Shown: positions 5,983-12,278 of the stretch, one piece after another
Layout: each line of letters opens with the position of its first letter
How positions within the stretch are numbered: the first letter of the stretch is position 1
Assembly (NCBI GenBank): GCA_005877185.1
Contig: VBPQ01000064.1
Location: 1-12,278 of the forward strand
DNA from: Nitrososphaerota archaeon
Lineage (GTDB): Archaea > Thermoproteota > Nitrososphaeria > Nitrososphaerales > Gagatemarchaeaceae
Direction: 5' to 3'
Length of the DNA stretch: 12,278 nucleotides
The notes under the pieces: generated by a model
Seen by the model: the letters and a program-made list of their open reading frames with translations, nothing else
What the model was told of the DNA's origin: nothing
The model's database searches: none
Position numbers and translations under genes: made by a program

Positions 5983-6880
5983 ATGCTAAACTGCTCAGGA
6001 TTCGTCAAGCTACCTACCCATTTCTCCGGGGGGATTCGACCACGCTGACGTGCATTTGGAGAGCGGGTCAGTCTTTGTGGCACACACAGCCAACGATACT
6101 ATCGAGGTCATCGACGGTGAAAAGCTTTCTCATTCACTGACCATAAAGGGATGCCCCGAAGCCAGCGGTGTCCTCTGCACTCAAAAGGTCGGGTTGGTCT
6201 TTGCGGCTGCGAGAGGCGCTGGCAAAGTCTGCTGTTGGGACGCGACAAAAAGAACCCTGATTGGAGAGATTCAAGTGGGTCCGAAGCCCAACGGCCTGGC
6301 TTGGGATAGTCAGCTTGAACACCTCCTGGTCGCGGACGTCGAAGACTTTGAAGTGAGGTTGGTCAACCCATTCTCGATGAAGATGCTGCGGAGCCAGAAA
6401 TTACCAGGTAGACCGCGTTGGTGCGCGTACGATTCGAAGACAAGGCACTTCTTGGTTAACATCCGAGACCCGGCCGGAGTGGCATTGCTTGATAGTGAGA
6501 CGATGCAGAAAGTCAGCTTCATCCGAGTCTCCTCTAAGGGACCGCATGGTTTGGACCTGGGACCGAAAGAGAACCTGACCTTTGCTGCATGTGACAGTGG
6601 AACAGTGGTCTTTCTGGACCTACTTTCGGGCGAGGAGTCAGCGAGCGTTCCGATCAGCGGAGCGCCTGATGTGATTTGGTATAACGAGCCTTGCGAATTG
6701 CTGTACTGCGCCATCGCGAATCCCGGTGTCATTGATGTCATCGACACTCGTTCACGCATCGTGAAAGAAACGGTCAAGACAGAGGTAGGTGCACACTCGT
6801 TCGCGTTTGACCGAGAGAGGCAGCGCCTCTATGTGCTCTACCCGAAGAGCTGTCAGGCGGCAGTCTACGAGGAGAGTTAA
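5983..6880 (+). CDS. Cytoplasmic YncE-like beta-propeller, frame broken at a G run
   Basis: The main frame runs from a GTG at 6050 to TAA at 6878-6880 and encodes YVTN/YncE-type blades (FVAHTANDTIEVID, LLVADVEDF, FLVNIRDPAGVALLD, LLYCAIANPGVIDVID, LYVLYPKS). The homologous sequence continues upstream of that GTG without a start codon (SPGGFDHADVHLESG). The natural start is ATG 5983, which reads MLNCSGFVKLPTHFSGG and then meets TGA shortly after six G residues at 6028-6033. Removing one G gives ...HFSGGFDHADV, the conserved first blade, and a 298-residue protein. So one extra G (sequencing error, true mutation or programmed slippage) separates the two parts. There is no signal peptide and only one sequon (NDT), so it is cytoplasmic. 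The stop overlaps the next gene's apparent start. No enzymatic motif is visible; ligand or partner binding is inferred from the fold. Confidence 0.75.
6028..6033 (+). other. Six-G homopolymer at the frame break
   Basis: This G run is the only place where a one-base loss joins the ATG 5983 frame to the propeller frame while keeping the conserved G-G-F-D-H sequence. Homopolymers of this kind are common sites of sequencing indels. Confidence 0.75.
6869..6874 (+). promoter_or_regulatory. Shine-Dalgarno site pointing to an ACG start
   Basis: GAGGAG sits 5 bases before ACG at 6880-6882. The ATG at 6919, the first canonical start in the frame, has no such site. The motif therefore decides in favour of initiation at 6880. 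Confidence 0.6.
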
Positions 6881-7890
6881 CGACGAAACTCGCCTTCACC
6901 TTCTACAGCGTCCTCAAGATGCCCATCGATGATATCCTAGCTTGCTCCGTAGCCGCGGAAAAAGCAGGTTTCAGCCAAATCGCTGTTGCCGAGTCGTTTT
7001 ACAGGGATGGTTTTGCTCTCGCATCGGCAATAGCTTCTAACACAAAGAAGGTGAAAATTGGAACCAGCGTCATGCCAATCTACACACGTACGCCTTTTCA
7101 AATTGCAATGGGGGCGGCGACTTTGAACGAACTCTCTCATGGTAGGGTGGGATTTCTGGGCCTGGGGGTTGGGTACAGGAACAGGACAGAGCAGTACTTC
7201 GGAGTCAAACAAACCCATCGCCTGGAGAGAATGGGAGAGTACGTCGAGATTATCCGGAAGTTGTTATCAGGCATAGACGCTACCTATCACGGCAAATTCT
7301 TCAACCTTGATAAGTTCCCCAAACTCTCAAGCCAACCCATAAACATCCCAATCTATTTCGGCTCCTCGGCTCCGAAGATGCTCGAACTCGCAGGCAAGAT
7401 AGGAGACGGGGTCATCCTTAACTCGATTAGCACACCTGAATACGTGAGCTTCGCGCGTGAGAGAATAGCTGACGGGGCGAAGTCGGTCGGCAAAGATCCA
7501 TCCCAGATTGAGATAGGACACAGTATAATCTACGCCGTCGCTGAAGATAGTCGAGAAGCGGTAAAAGCGGCAAAGGAGGATATACTCTTCTACGTCTCAT
7601 ATCCAGAACTAGATCCTGTCATCGAGAAATCGTCATTCAGAACCGAAGCGCTGAAGATGAGAAAATACTATCTCAAAGGAGAGAAAGAAGCGGCGCTTTC
7701 TCTTATCACCAGCGAGATGCTTGATACCTTTGCTGTATACGGAACTCCGGGTGAGTGCAGGGACAGACTTCGGAAGTTCGTAAGACGGGGAGTAACTCTG
7801 CCTATCGTAAGGGTTTCCGTCTCTCCTCACAAGGAAAGCGAAAGAAGAGACGTCCTGATGACAGCAATCGAGAGCTTGAAGAATTGGTGA
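6880..7890 (+). CDS. LLM-class F420/flavin-dependent oxidoreductase
   Basis: This is a luciferase-like (LLM) TIM-barrel oxidoreductase of the kind that uses coenzyme F420 in archaea. Evidence is the barrel pattern AAEKAGFSQIAVAES, KVKIGTSVMPIYTRTPFQIA, ATLNELSHGRVGFLGLGVGY and IYFGSSAPKMLELAGKIGDG, plus the C-terminal YGTPGECRDRLRKF. The first ATG is at 6919, but the frame upstream encodes KLAFTFYSVLK, the expected first barrel strand, and contains no ATG, GTG or TTG. ACG at 6880 gives 336 residues (M)TKLAFTFYS, overlaps the propeller TAA by one base and follows a good GAGGAG site. A single C-to-T change would make it a normal TAATG stop-start overlap. If ATG 6919 is used, the protein is 323 residues and lacks strand one. 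The overlap implies coupling to the propeller. Substrate is unknown; such flavin/F420 enzymes can reduce many compounds. Confidence 0.88.
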   Translation, partial: TTKLAFTFYSVLKMPIDDILACSVAAEKAGFSQIAVAESFYRDGFALASAIASNTKKVKIGTSVMPIYTRTPFQIAMGAATLNELSHGRVGFLGLGVGYRNRTEQYFGVKQTHRLERMGEYVEIIRKLLSGIDATYHGKFFNLDKFPKLSSQPINIPIYFGSSAPKMLELAGKIGDGVILNSISTPEYVSFARERIADGAKSVGKDPSQIEIGHSIIYAVAEDSREAVKAAKEDILFYVSYPELDPVIEKSSFRTEALKMRKYYLKGEKEAALSLITSEMLDTFAVYGTPGECRDRLRKFVRRGVTLPIVRVSVSPHKESERRDVLMTAIESLKNW

Positions 7891-7945
7891 TGAGTTCGCA
7901 TACCGGATAAGTCTAACCGATCATTGGCTATCTGTGTCTGGTCAT

Positions 7946-7970
7946 GCGACATTTGTGATTTAGCGACATT
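7946..7970 (+). repeat. Short direct repeat upstream of the MFS gene
   Basis: GCGACATT occurs at 7946-7953 and 7963-7970, 17 bases apart start to start, just upstream of the candidate TATA box of the transporter. It could be an operator, but with only two 8-base copies chance cannot be excluded. The rest of 7891-8016 shows nothing else. Confidence 0.35.
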
Positions 7971-7983
7971 CATCCCGTCTATC

Positions 7984-7990
7984 ACTATAG
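7984..7990 (+). promoter_or_regulatory. TATA-like box of the MFS transporter gene
   Basis: ACTATAG is centred 30 bases before the ATG at 8017, and no Shine-Dalgarno site precedes that ATG. This fits a leaderless or very short-leader transcript of the transporter, separate from the oxidoreductase unit. The A/T core is short. Confidence 0.45.
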
Positions 7991-8016
7991 GCACATTGAT
8001 TCGTGGTCGATAAGCG

Positions 8017-9198
8017 ATGAAGGACATAACCTACGTCTTCATCGGGAAGGCCGCCAGGGTCTTCGTCTTCGGGCTCGTTAGCGTGATGACCCCCTTTTAC
8101 CTTCGCACCTTGGGATACTCTGCCTTCTACGTCGGTCTGGTGTCGGCCGCTATCGTAGCGGGCAACGTCTTTTCGAACCTCCTTCTTACATGGTATGAGA
8201 GCTATCTGGGGCGGAGGATGTTTCTTCTGCTCTTCAGCGCTCTCATGCTCCTCTCCGGCGTCTTGCTGTACGTCACGAGCCTCCTTCCCGTCATGCTTCT
8301 CGCCTGCTTCCTGGGGAATATCAGCACCACGGGGACCGAGGCTGGACCCTTTCAGTCGATCGAGACTGGAATGCTGCCAAGCCTTGTGTCCGAGGAGAAG
8401 AAGAACAGGGCGTTCGGAATCTACAACCTCATTGGGTACGGAGCATCTTCGCTCGGCGCCTTCGCAGCATCCACGCCCTTCTACTTTCAGAATGACCTTC
8501 TAATCTTTCGCTCGTTGTTCCTGGGTTACGGCCTCGTCGGGATGCTTCTTTTCCTGCTCTACCTGCGGCTGGGGACCGCGGAGCCGCTTTCGGAAGAAAG
8601 AAGAAGTAAAAGGCCCGGCCTCTCCGGCGTCTCACTCGACGCCAGACGGGACATCACCAGTCTCTCGATTCTCTATTCGTTTGATGCCTTCGGTGGAGGG
8701 TTCGTTTCTCAGTTCCTTCTCTCCTATTGGTTTCTCTTCGTCTACCACGCATCTCTCGAGAGTCTGGGCATCCTCTTTCTGGTGGTTAACATCATCACCG
8801 CTGTCTCTACCCTCGCCGCGTCGTTCTTAGCAGACAAGATCGGGAACCTCAGGACGATGGTCTACACGCATCTCCTCTCTAATGTCTTCCTTGTTCTGAT
8901 CCCCTTCGCCGGCTCGTTTCCGGGTTCGGTGGCATTCCTCCTTCTCAGGCAGAGCGTCTCTCAGATGGATGTCCCTACGAGACAGGCCTTCATGAGCGAG
9001 GTATTCGAAGACCGAGATAGGGTATCGGCAAACGCCATTACCAATACTTTCAGGAGCGTTGGGAGTCTTCCGGGGGCACCCCTGAGTGGAATCTTGTTGT
9101 CGATTCCTCTCGTCTCGGCACCGCTACTGATCGCCGGCTCCGTGAAGATCGTCTATGACTTCTTAATCTACTCAGGATACAGCAAACGCGCAACGTGA
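8017..9198 (+). CDS. Major facilitator superfamily transporter
   Basis: This is a 393-residue polytopic membrane protein with about 12 hydrophobic helices in two halves separated by a charged loop (about residues 187-215, EPLSEERRSKRPG). Motif A-like turns follow helix 2 (WYESYLGRR, about 58-67) and helix 8 (FLADKIGNLRTM, about 268-280). A conserved stretch, MDVPTRQAFMSEVFEDRDRVSAN (about 325-347), is shared by a group of MFS permeases. Length and topology are normal for a 12-helix exporter. Substrate cannot be read. Its position downstream of a ChrB-type protein and an oxidoreductase suggests export of an oxyanion or toxic product, which is inference. The ATG at 8017 starts directly before helix 1 and has a TATA-like box 30 bases upstream. 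It converges on sucD with 36 bases between them. Confidence 0.9.
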   Translation: MKDITYVFIGKAARVFVFGLVSVMTPFYLRTLGYSAFYVGLVSAAIVAGNVFSNLLLTWYESYLGRRMFLLLFSALMLLSGVLLYVTSLLPVMLLACFLGNISTTGTEAGPFQSIETGMLPSLVSEEKKNRAFGIYNLIGYGASSLGAFAASTPFYFQNDLLIFRSLFLGYGLVGMLLFLLYLRLGTAEPLSEERRSKRPGLSGVSLDARRDITSLSILYSFDAFGGGFVSQFLLSYWFLFVYHASLESLGILFLVVNIITAVSTLAASFLADKIGNLRTMVYTHLLSNVFLVLIPFAGSFPGSVAFLLLRQSVSQMDVPTRQAFMSEVFEDRDRVSANAITNTFRSVGSLPGAPLSGILLSIPLVSAPLLIAGSVKIVYDFLIYSGYSKRAT

Positions 9199-9234
9199 AC
9201 GTGCTGAACCTCTCGCCGAATACGAACCCCTCCG

Positions 9235-10122
9235 TCAGGTCCGTTCTCGACGGTCGCGCCTCTTCCTCAGAAGAAGCGGTATCTCCATCGGCGTCATCGC
9301 GACCTCCGCCCCCGCTTCCTTCAGCGCGTTAATCTTTGACTCGGCGGTCCCGTAGTCGCCGTAGATTATCGCCCCCGCGTGCCCCATCCTCTTCTCCCTC
9401 GGCGCATGCCTCCCCGCGATGTACCCCACTACCCTCTTCGAGAAGCCCCTGTCAAGGATGTGTTTCGCGAGCCTCTCTTCCGCGTCCCCTCCTATCTCGC
9501 CGACGATGACCACCTCCTGGGTTTCATTCAGCCCCTGGGCGAGGTCGATGCACTCGTTGAGCGTAGTGCAGTTGATCGGGTCTCCCCCCACCCCCAGGGC
9601 GAGAGACTGCCCGAACCCGTTCGAGCTGAGCTCGTTCGCGACTTCGTACATCAGTGTGCCACTGCGCGAAAAGAGGGCGACTCGACCGGGCTTGAACGAG
9701 GTCGCGGGCATTATCCCCAGCTTCACTCCCTGTGAAGGGATGATGACGCCCGGCGTGTTGGGGCCTATTATCGTCGCGGAATGCTTCTTCGCCAGCTCGA
9801 GCATCTTCAGCGTGTCCCTGACAGGGATGTGCTCGGTAATCGCTACGAGCAGCTTGACACCGGCGAGGACTGCCTCCTCGGCCGCACCGTAGAAGAACTG
9901 GGCAGGAACGAAGAGGATAGATGACCTCGCGCGAGACTTCGAGACTGCCTCCTTCACCGTGTTGAAGACCGGAACCCCTTCGACAGATTCACCCCCCTTC
10001 CCGGGGGTTACGCCGGCCGCGATCCTCGTCCCGTACTGGAGCATCAGTTTCGTGTGAAGGCTGCCATAGCGCCCCGTTATCCCCTGGACGATGACCGCCT
10101 CTCCACGCCTCGGCAGAATCAC
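9235..10122 (-). CDS. sucD: Succinyl-CoA synthetase (ADP/GDP-forming), alpha subunit
   Basis: The alpha subunit binds CoA and carries the phospho-histidine in the reaction succinate + CoA + NTP to succinyl-CoA + NDP + Pi, run in either direction in central carbon metabolism. CoA-binding motifs GITGRYGSLHTKLMLQYGT (residues 14-32) and GVTPGKGG are present. So are GPNTPGVIIP (about 120-129) and the active-site loop RMGHAGAI with His248, matching the catalytic histidine of the family. A length of 295 residues is typical. It starts with GTG at 10122, overlapping the sucC stop as GTGA, with GAGGT five bases before the start, so translation is coupled to sucC. The C-terminus is unusually basic (KRRDRRERT). 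Acetyl-CoA synthetase (ADP-forming) is related but usually a longer or fused chain. Confidence 0.95.
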   Translation of the reverse strand: MILPRRGEAVIVQGITGRYGSLHTKLMLQYGTRIAAGVTPGKGGESVEGVPVFNTVKEAVSKSRARSSILFVPAQFFYGAAEEAVLAGVKLLVAITEHIPVRDTLKMLELAKKHSATIIGPNTPGVIIPSQGVKLGIMPATSFKPGRVALFSRSGTLMYEVANELSSNGFGQSLALGVGGDPINCTTLNECIDLAQGLNETQEVVIVGEIGGDAEERLAKHILDRGFSKRVVGYIAGRHAPREKRMGHAGAIIYGDYGTAESKINALKEAGAEVAMTPMEIPLLLRKRRDRRERT

Positions 10123-11216
10123 TGCGACCTCACAGCTGCTTCGACAGCCTCGGATGGTGAAGGATGGAGATGCACGGGCGTCTTAGCGAGAATCTCTCTC
10201 GCTTCCCTCTCCTCTGCGCCGCTGATTCTTGCGTAGATGGGCTTCATCACGCCCTGTTCAATCACTGACTTGATCCCCTCCGCGACGTCGGTCGTCCTCG
10301 TTATCCCGCCAAAGATATTCACAAGAATCCTATTCGCGTTCGGCAGCTTGTTGACAAGGTTGACCGCGGCCTCGACCCTCTCCCTCTGAGCGCCACCTCC
10401 CAGGTCCAGGAAACACGCGGGGTTTCCTCCTGCGTCTGCCACTAGGTCGAGCGTCGAGAGGACTAAACCCGCACCGTTCCCAACCACCCCGATATTCCCT
10501 TCGAGTCTGACGAAGGCGAAACCCTGCCTCGACGCCTCTCCCTCGAATTCATCCTCAGGGTGGAGTTTTGAGAATTCAGGGTGCCGGAAGAGTGCGTTAT
10601 CGTCGAGAATCACCTTCGCGTCGAGCGCCGTCAGCCCTCCCCTCTTGGTGAAAGCGAGTGGGTTGATCTCGGCGAGCTCGCACTCTTTCTCTCTGGCGAG
10701 ACGCTCGAGATTCGCGACGATCCTCGAGAATCGTTCTCTCTCTTCTCCCGAAAGGTGGAGCTTCATCGCGACGGATTGAGCCTCCCCCTTCGTGATGCCC
10801 TTGTTCGAAATCTTCTGGATGACCCTCCCCTTGAGAGACTCGACATCGACCCCGCCCGCCTTCGAGGATATCACGACGAAGGCCCTCGCTCCTCTATCCA
10901 GTGTTATCGAGAGGTATATCTCAGTCTCGTGGGGGACAGAAACCTCAACGAGGACACAGGAAGGTCTCTCGCCGCCTATCTCCAGATTCATTATCTTGCC
11001 GAAAGCCTCGGTGACCTCCTCCTCGTTCGAGGCGGCCAGGATCCCGCCAGCCTTCCCCCGCCCGCCAGCAAGAACCTGGGATTTCAGCACAACTGGATGA
11101 GGCATCCTGCGGAAGGCGGCGACCGCCTCCCCCTGATTGTGTGCGAGCTCGGACTCAGGAACCGGAATGCCGTACTCCTTCAGGAGCTCCTTCGCCTGAT
11201 ACTCGAAAAGCTTCAC
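10119..11216 (-). CDS. sucC: Succinyl-CoA synthetase (ADP/GDP-forming), beta subunit
   Basis: The beta subunit supplies the ATP-grasp nucleotide site and the succinate site of the SucCD enzyme. The N-terminus MKLFEYQAKELLKEYGIPVP and the loop QVLAGGRGKAGG (about residues 47-58) are classic. AEINPLAF (about 201-208) and LDAKVILDDNALFRHPE are the metal/nucleotide region. The C-terminal CoA-ligase domain shows NIGVVGNGAGLVLSTLDLV, FLDLGGGA and LVNIFGGITR. At 365 residues it is slightly shorter than the bacterial form (about 388). The GTG start at 11216 is supported by the conserved N-terminus and by a TATA-like box 27-28 bases upstream, without a Shine-Dalgarno site, so the transcript is probably leaderless. 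Its stop overlaps sucD by 4 bases. Confidence 0.95.
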   Translation of the reverse strand: MKLFEYQAKELLKEYGIPVPESELAHNQGEAVAAFRRMPHPVVLKSQVLAGGRGKAGGILAASNEEEVTEAFGKIMNLEIGGERPSCVLVEVSVPHETEIYLSITLDRGARAFVVISSKAGGVDVESLKGRVIQKISNKGITKGEAQSVAMKLHLSGEERERFSRIVANLERLAREKECELAEINPLAFTKRGGLTALDAKVILDDNALFRHPEFSKLHPEDEFEGEASRQGFAFVRLEGNIGVVGNGAGLVLSTLDLVADAGGNPACFLDLGGGAQRERVEAAVNLVNKLPNANRILVNIFGGITRTTDVAEGIKSVIEQGVMKPIYARISGAEEREAREILAKTPVHLHPSPSEAVEAAVRSQ

Positions 11217-11240
11217 GCCCTACTGGTCCAGAGAGAGCCG

Positions 11241-11246
11241 ATAAAT
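11241..11246 (-). promoter_or_regulatory. TATA-like box of sucCD, next to the tnpB stop
   Basis: On the minus strand ATTTAT is centred 27-28 bases before the sucC GTG. It lies only 6-11 bases past the tnpB stop codon (TAG, 11254-11252), so the sucCD promoter sits at, or inside, the right end of the transposon-type element. Confidence 0.55.
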
Positions 11247-11251
11247 GTGAA

Positions 11252-12278
11252 CTACCCACGACTGATGCCGTAGGCTTCTCGCTTCACTGAATCGAACCTG
11301 CTTATCCGCCTTCGTTGGACAAGTAGAGGCTGCTCCTCAGCACGGGCCTGTTCCAGACCCGCGGCCAGTATGTTTCGTGCCGCATTCACGTCCCTGTCGA
11401 TGACGCGACCGCAGTTCCGGCACGAATGCGTCCTCTCCTCCAGCCCCTTCGGAACCACCTCTCCGCACCCGGAGCATCTCTGCGACGTTCCCCTGGGTTC
11501 GGCGAGTATCGCTCGTCCGCCACGCCTCTCCGTCTTGTAGGCGGTCAAACGGCGCAGCTGCCCCCAAGAGGCATCCGTTATTGCCGATGCCAGACTGTGG
11601 TTCTTGACCATGCTCGGGATGTGAAGTTCTTCGAATACAACGGTCGAGTATTCTGACGCCAGGTCGGCAGAGACCTTGTGCGCCAGGTCGAGCCGTTGGT
11701 TCCTCACCTTCCTCCAGGTCTTGGCGAGCATGACTCTGGCCTTCTCCCTGTTCTTGGAGCCCCTCCTCTTCCTCGACAGCCCCCTCTGAAGCGTCTTGAG
11801 TCTGGTGATGGAGTTGTCGAGATGCCTGGGGTTCTCGAACGTTCGTCCGTCGCTGAGGGTTGCCAGCTTCGCAACACCCAGGTCCACCCCGACCGGCTCG
11901 CCTCCCAGTGATTCGATGGGATTGGATTCAACCTCCGCTGAAATGCAGGCGTACCATTGGTCGATATCCCTGATTATGGTGCAGGTCTTCGGCATCCCCT
12001 CAACCGGGCGATGCAACTTCATCTTGACCGAGCCAATCTTTGAGAGCCTCAGCGACTTCCCGATGACCGTGAACCCTCCGAGTTGCGGGTACCTGAAGGA
12101 GTTGTACCGCCCCTTCCGCTTGAACCTCGGGCGCCTTACGAGGCCGATGTAGAACGCGTGATGAGCCTTGTCCAGCCTCAGCACTACGTCCTGCAGGACC
12201 TGGGAGTGGAGCACCCTCACGGTCAGCCTGATCGGTATCTTGTTGTTGAGTATGACAGCCTGGAGGTTCAACTGGTAG
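11252..12278 (-). CDS. tnpB: TnpB RNA-guided nuclease (IS200/IS605 family), 5' end missing
   Basis: The transposon-associated ancestor of Cas12 is encoded on the minus strand; the frame is still open at the window end, so the first roughly 40-60 residues lie outside. Counted from an internal TTG at 12271, the RuvC-like catalytic residues are all present: D130 in GVDLGVAKLA, E214 in VVFEELHIP and D294 in DRDVNAARNIL. A zinc ribbon lies between (C266, C269, C284, C287). The WED/REC-type N-terminal region shows HSQVLQDVVLRLDKAHHAF and PRFKRKGRYNSFRYP. The C-terminal end SVKREAYGISRG is normal for the family, so the 3' end is complete. The nuclease appears intact. No TnpA transposase is visible. 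The guide (omega/re) RNA of such elements normally covers the 3' end of tnpB and the right end, here about 11217-11400. Family assignment is firm; activity is inferred. Confidence 0.93.
   Translation of the reverse strand, partial: YQLNLQAVILNNKIPIRLTVRVLHSQVLQDVVLRLDKAHHAFYIGLVRRPRFKRKGRYNSFRYPQLGGFTVIGKSLRLSKIGSVKMKLHRPVEGMPKTCTIIRDIDQWYACISAEVESNPIESLGGEPVGVDLGVAKLATLSDGRTFENPRHLDNSITRLKTLQRGLSRKRRGSKNREKARVMLAKTWRKVRNQRLDLAHKVSADLASEYSTVVFEELHIPSMVKNHSLASAITDASWGQLRRLTAYKTERRGGRAILAEPRGTSQRCSGCGEVVPKGLEERTHSCRNCGRVIDRDVNAARNILAAGLEQARAEEQPLLVQRRRISRFDSVKREAYGISRG

Noticed and set aside
5934..6140. 68-codon ORF starting just after the chrB-type gene
   Set aside because: Different frame from the conserved propeller blade; explained as background once the G6 frame break is taken into account.
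9419..9892. 157-codon plus-strand ORF
   Set aside because: Antisense to sucD, whose motifs are complete on the minus strand.
10581..11273. 230-codon plus-strand ORF
   Set aside because: Antisense to sucC; the sequence is a codon shadow of the ATP-grasp gene with no domain of its own.
11426..12152. Several plus-strand ORFs opposite tnpB, considered as a TnpA or accessory gene
   Set aside because: None shows the HUH or catalytic Tyr motifs of TnpA, and all are antisense to intact TnpB motifs.

Overview
The window reads as archaeal chromosomal DNA. The evidence is an XPB helicase followed by a Bax1 (DUF790) nuclease, a ribosomal protein L40e, an ADP/GDP-type succinyl-CoA synthetase pair, an intein, and several genes with a TATA-like box 26-30 bases before the start codon and no Shine-Dalgarno site (leaderless style). 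Arginine is mostly AGG/AGA and GTG/TTG starts are common. I infer a TACK-type archaeon (Thermoproteota/Nitrososphaeria-like), but no rRNA is present to settle the lineage.

Layout. Bases 1-2659 (+): the 3' part of an XPB repair helicase gene whose Walker B motif is interrupted by an intein (only the intein's C-terminal end lies in the window), followed 25 bases later by bax1. Together these form the archaeal helicase-nuclease pair of nucleotide excision repair. Bases 2767-4713 (-): two genes for exported, membrane-anchored proteins, one an orphan rich in N-glycosylation sequons and one a YncE-like beta-propeller. Bases 4714-5094: non-coding, with two clear inverted repeats. Bases 5095-5262 (-): L40e, started by TTG. 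Bases 5460-9198 (+): a group with a ChrB-type chromate resistance protein, a cytoplasmic YncE-like propeller (frame broken at a run of six G), an LLM-class F420/flavin oxidoreductase that appears to start at ACG overlapping the propeller stop, and an MFS transporter. Bases 9235-11216 (-): sucCD. Bases 11252-12278 (-): a TnpB RNA-guided nuclease gene of an IS200/IS605-type element, cut by the window end, whose stop codon lies 35 bases before the sucC start.

How the genes may work together. XPB unwinds and Bax1 cuts DNA; intein removal must precede any XPB activity because the insertion splits the DE-CH box. The chrB-to-MFS group looks like a small oxyanion or redox stress module: a ChrB sensor/handling protein, a propeller, a flavin reductase and an exporter, with no ChrA transporter visible. 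This joint function is inference. Both window edges fall in mobile sequences (intein and transposon gene), which is what contig breaks at repeats look like.
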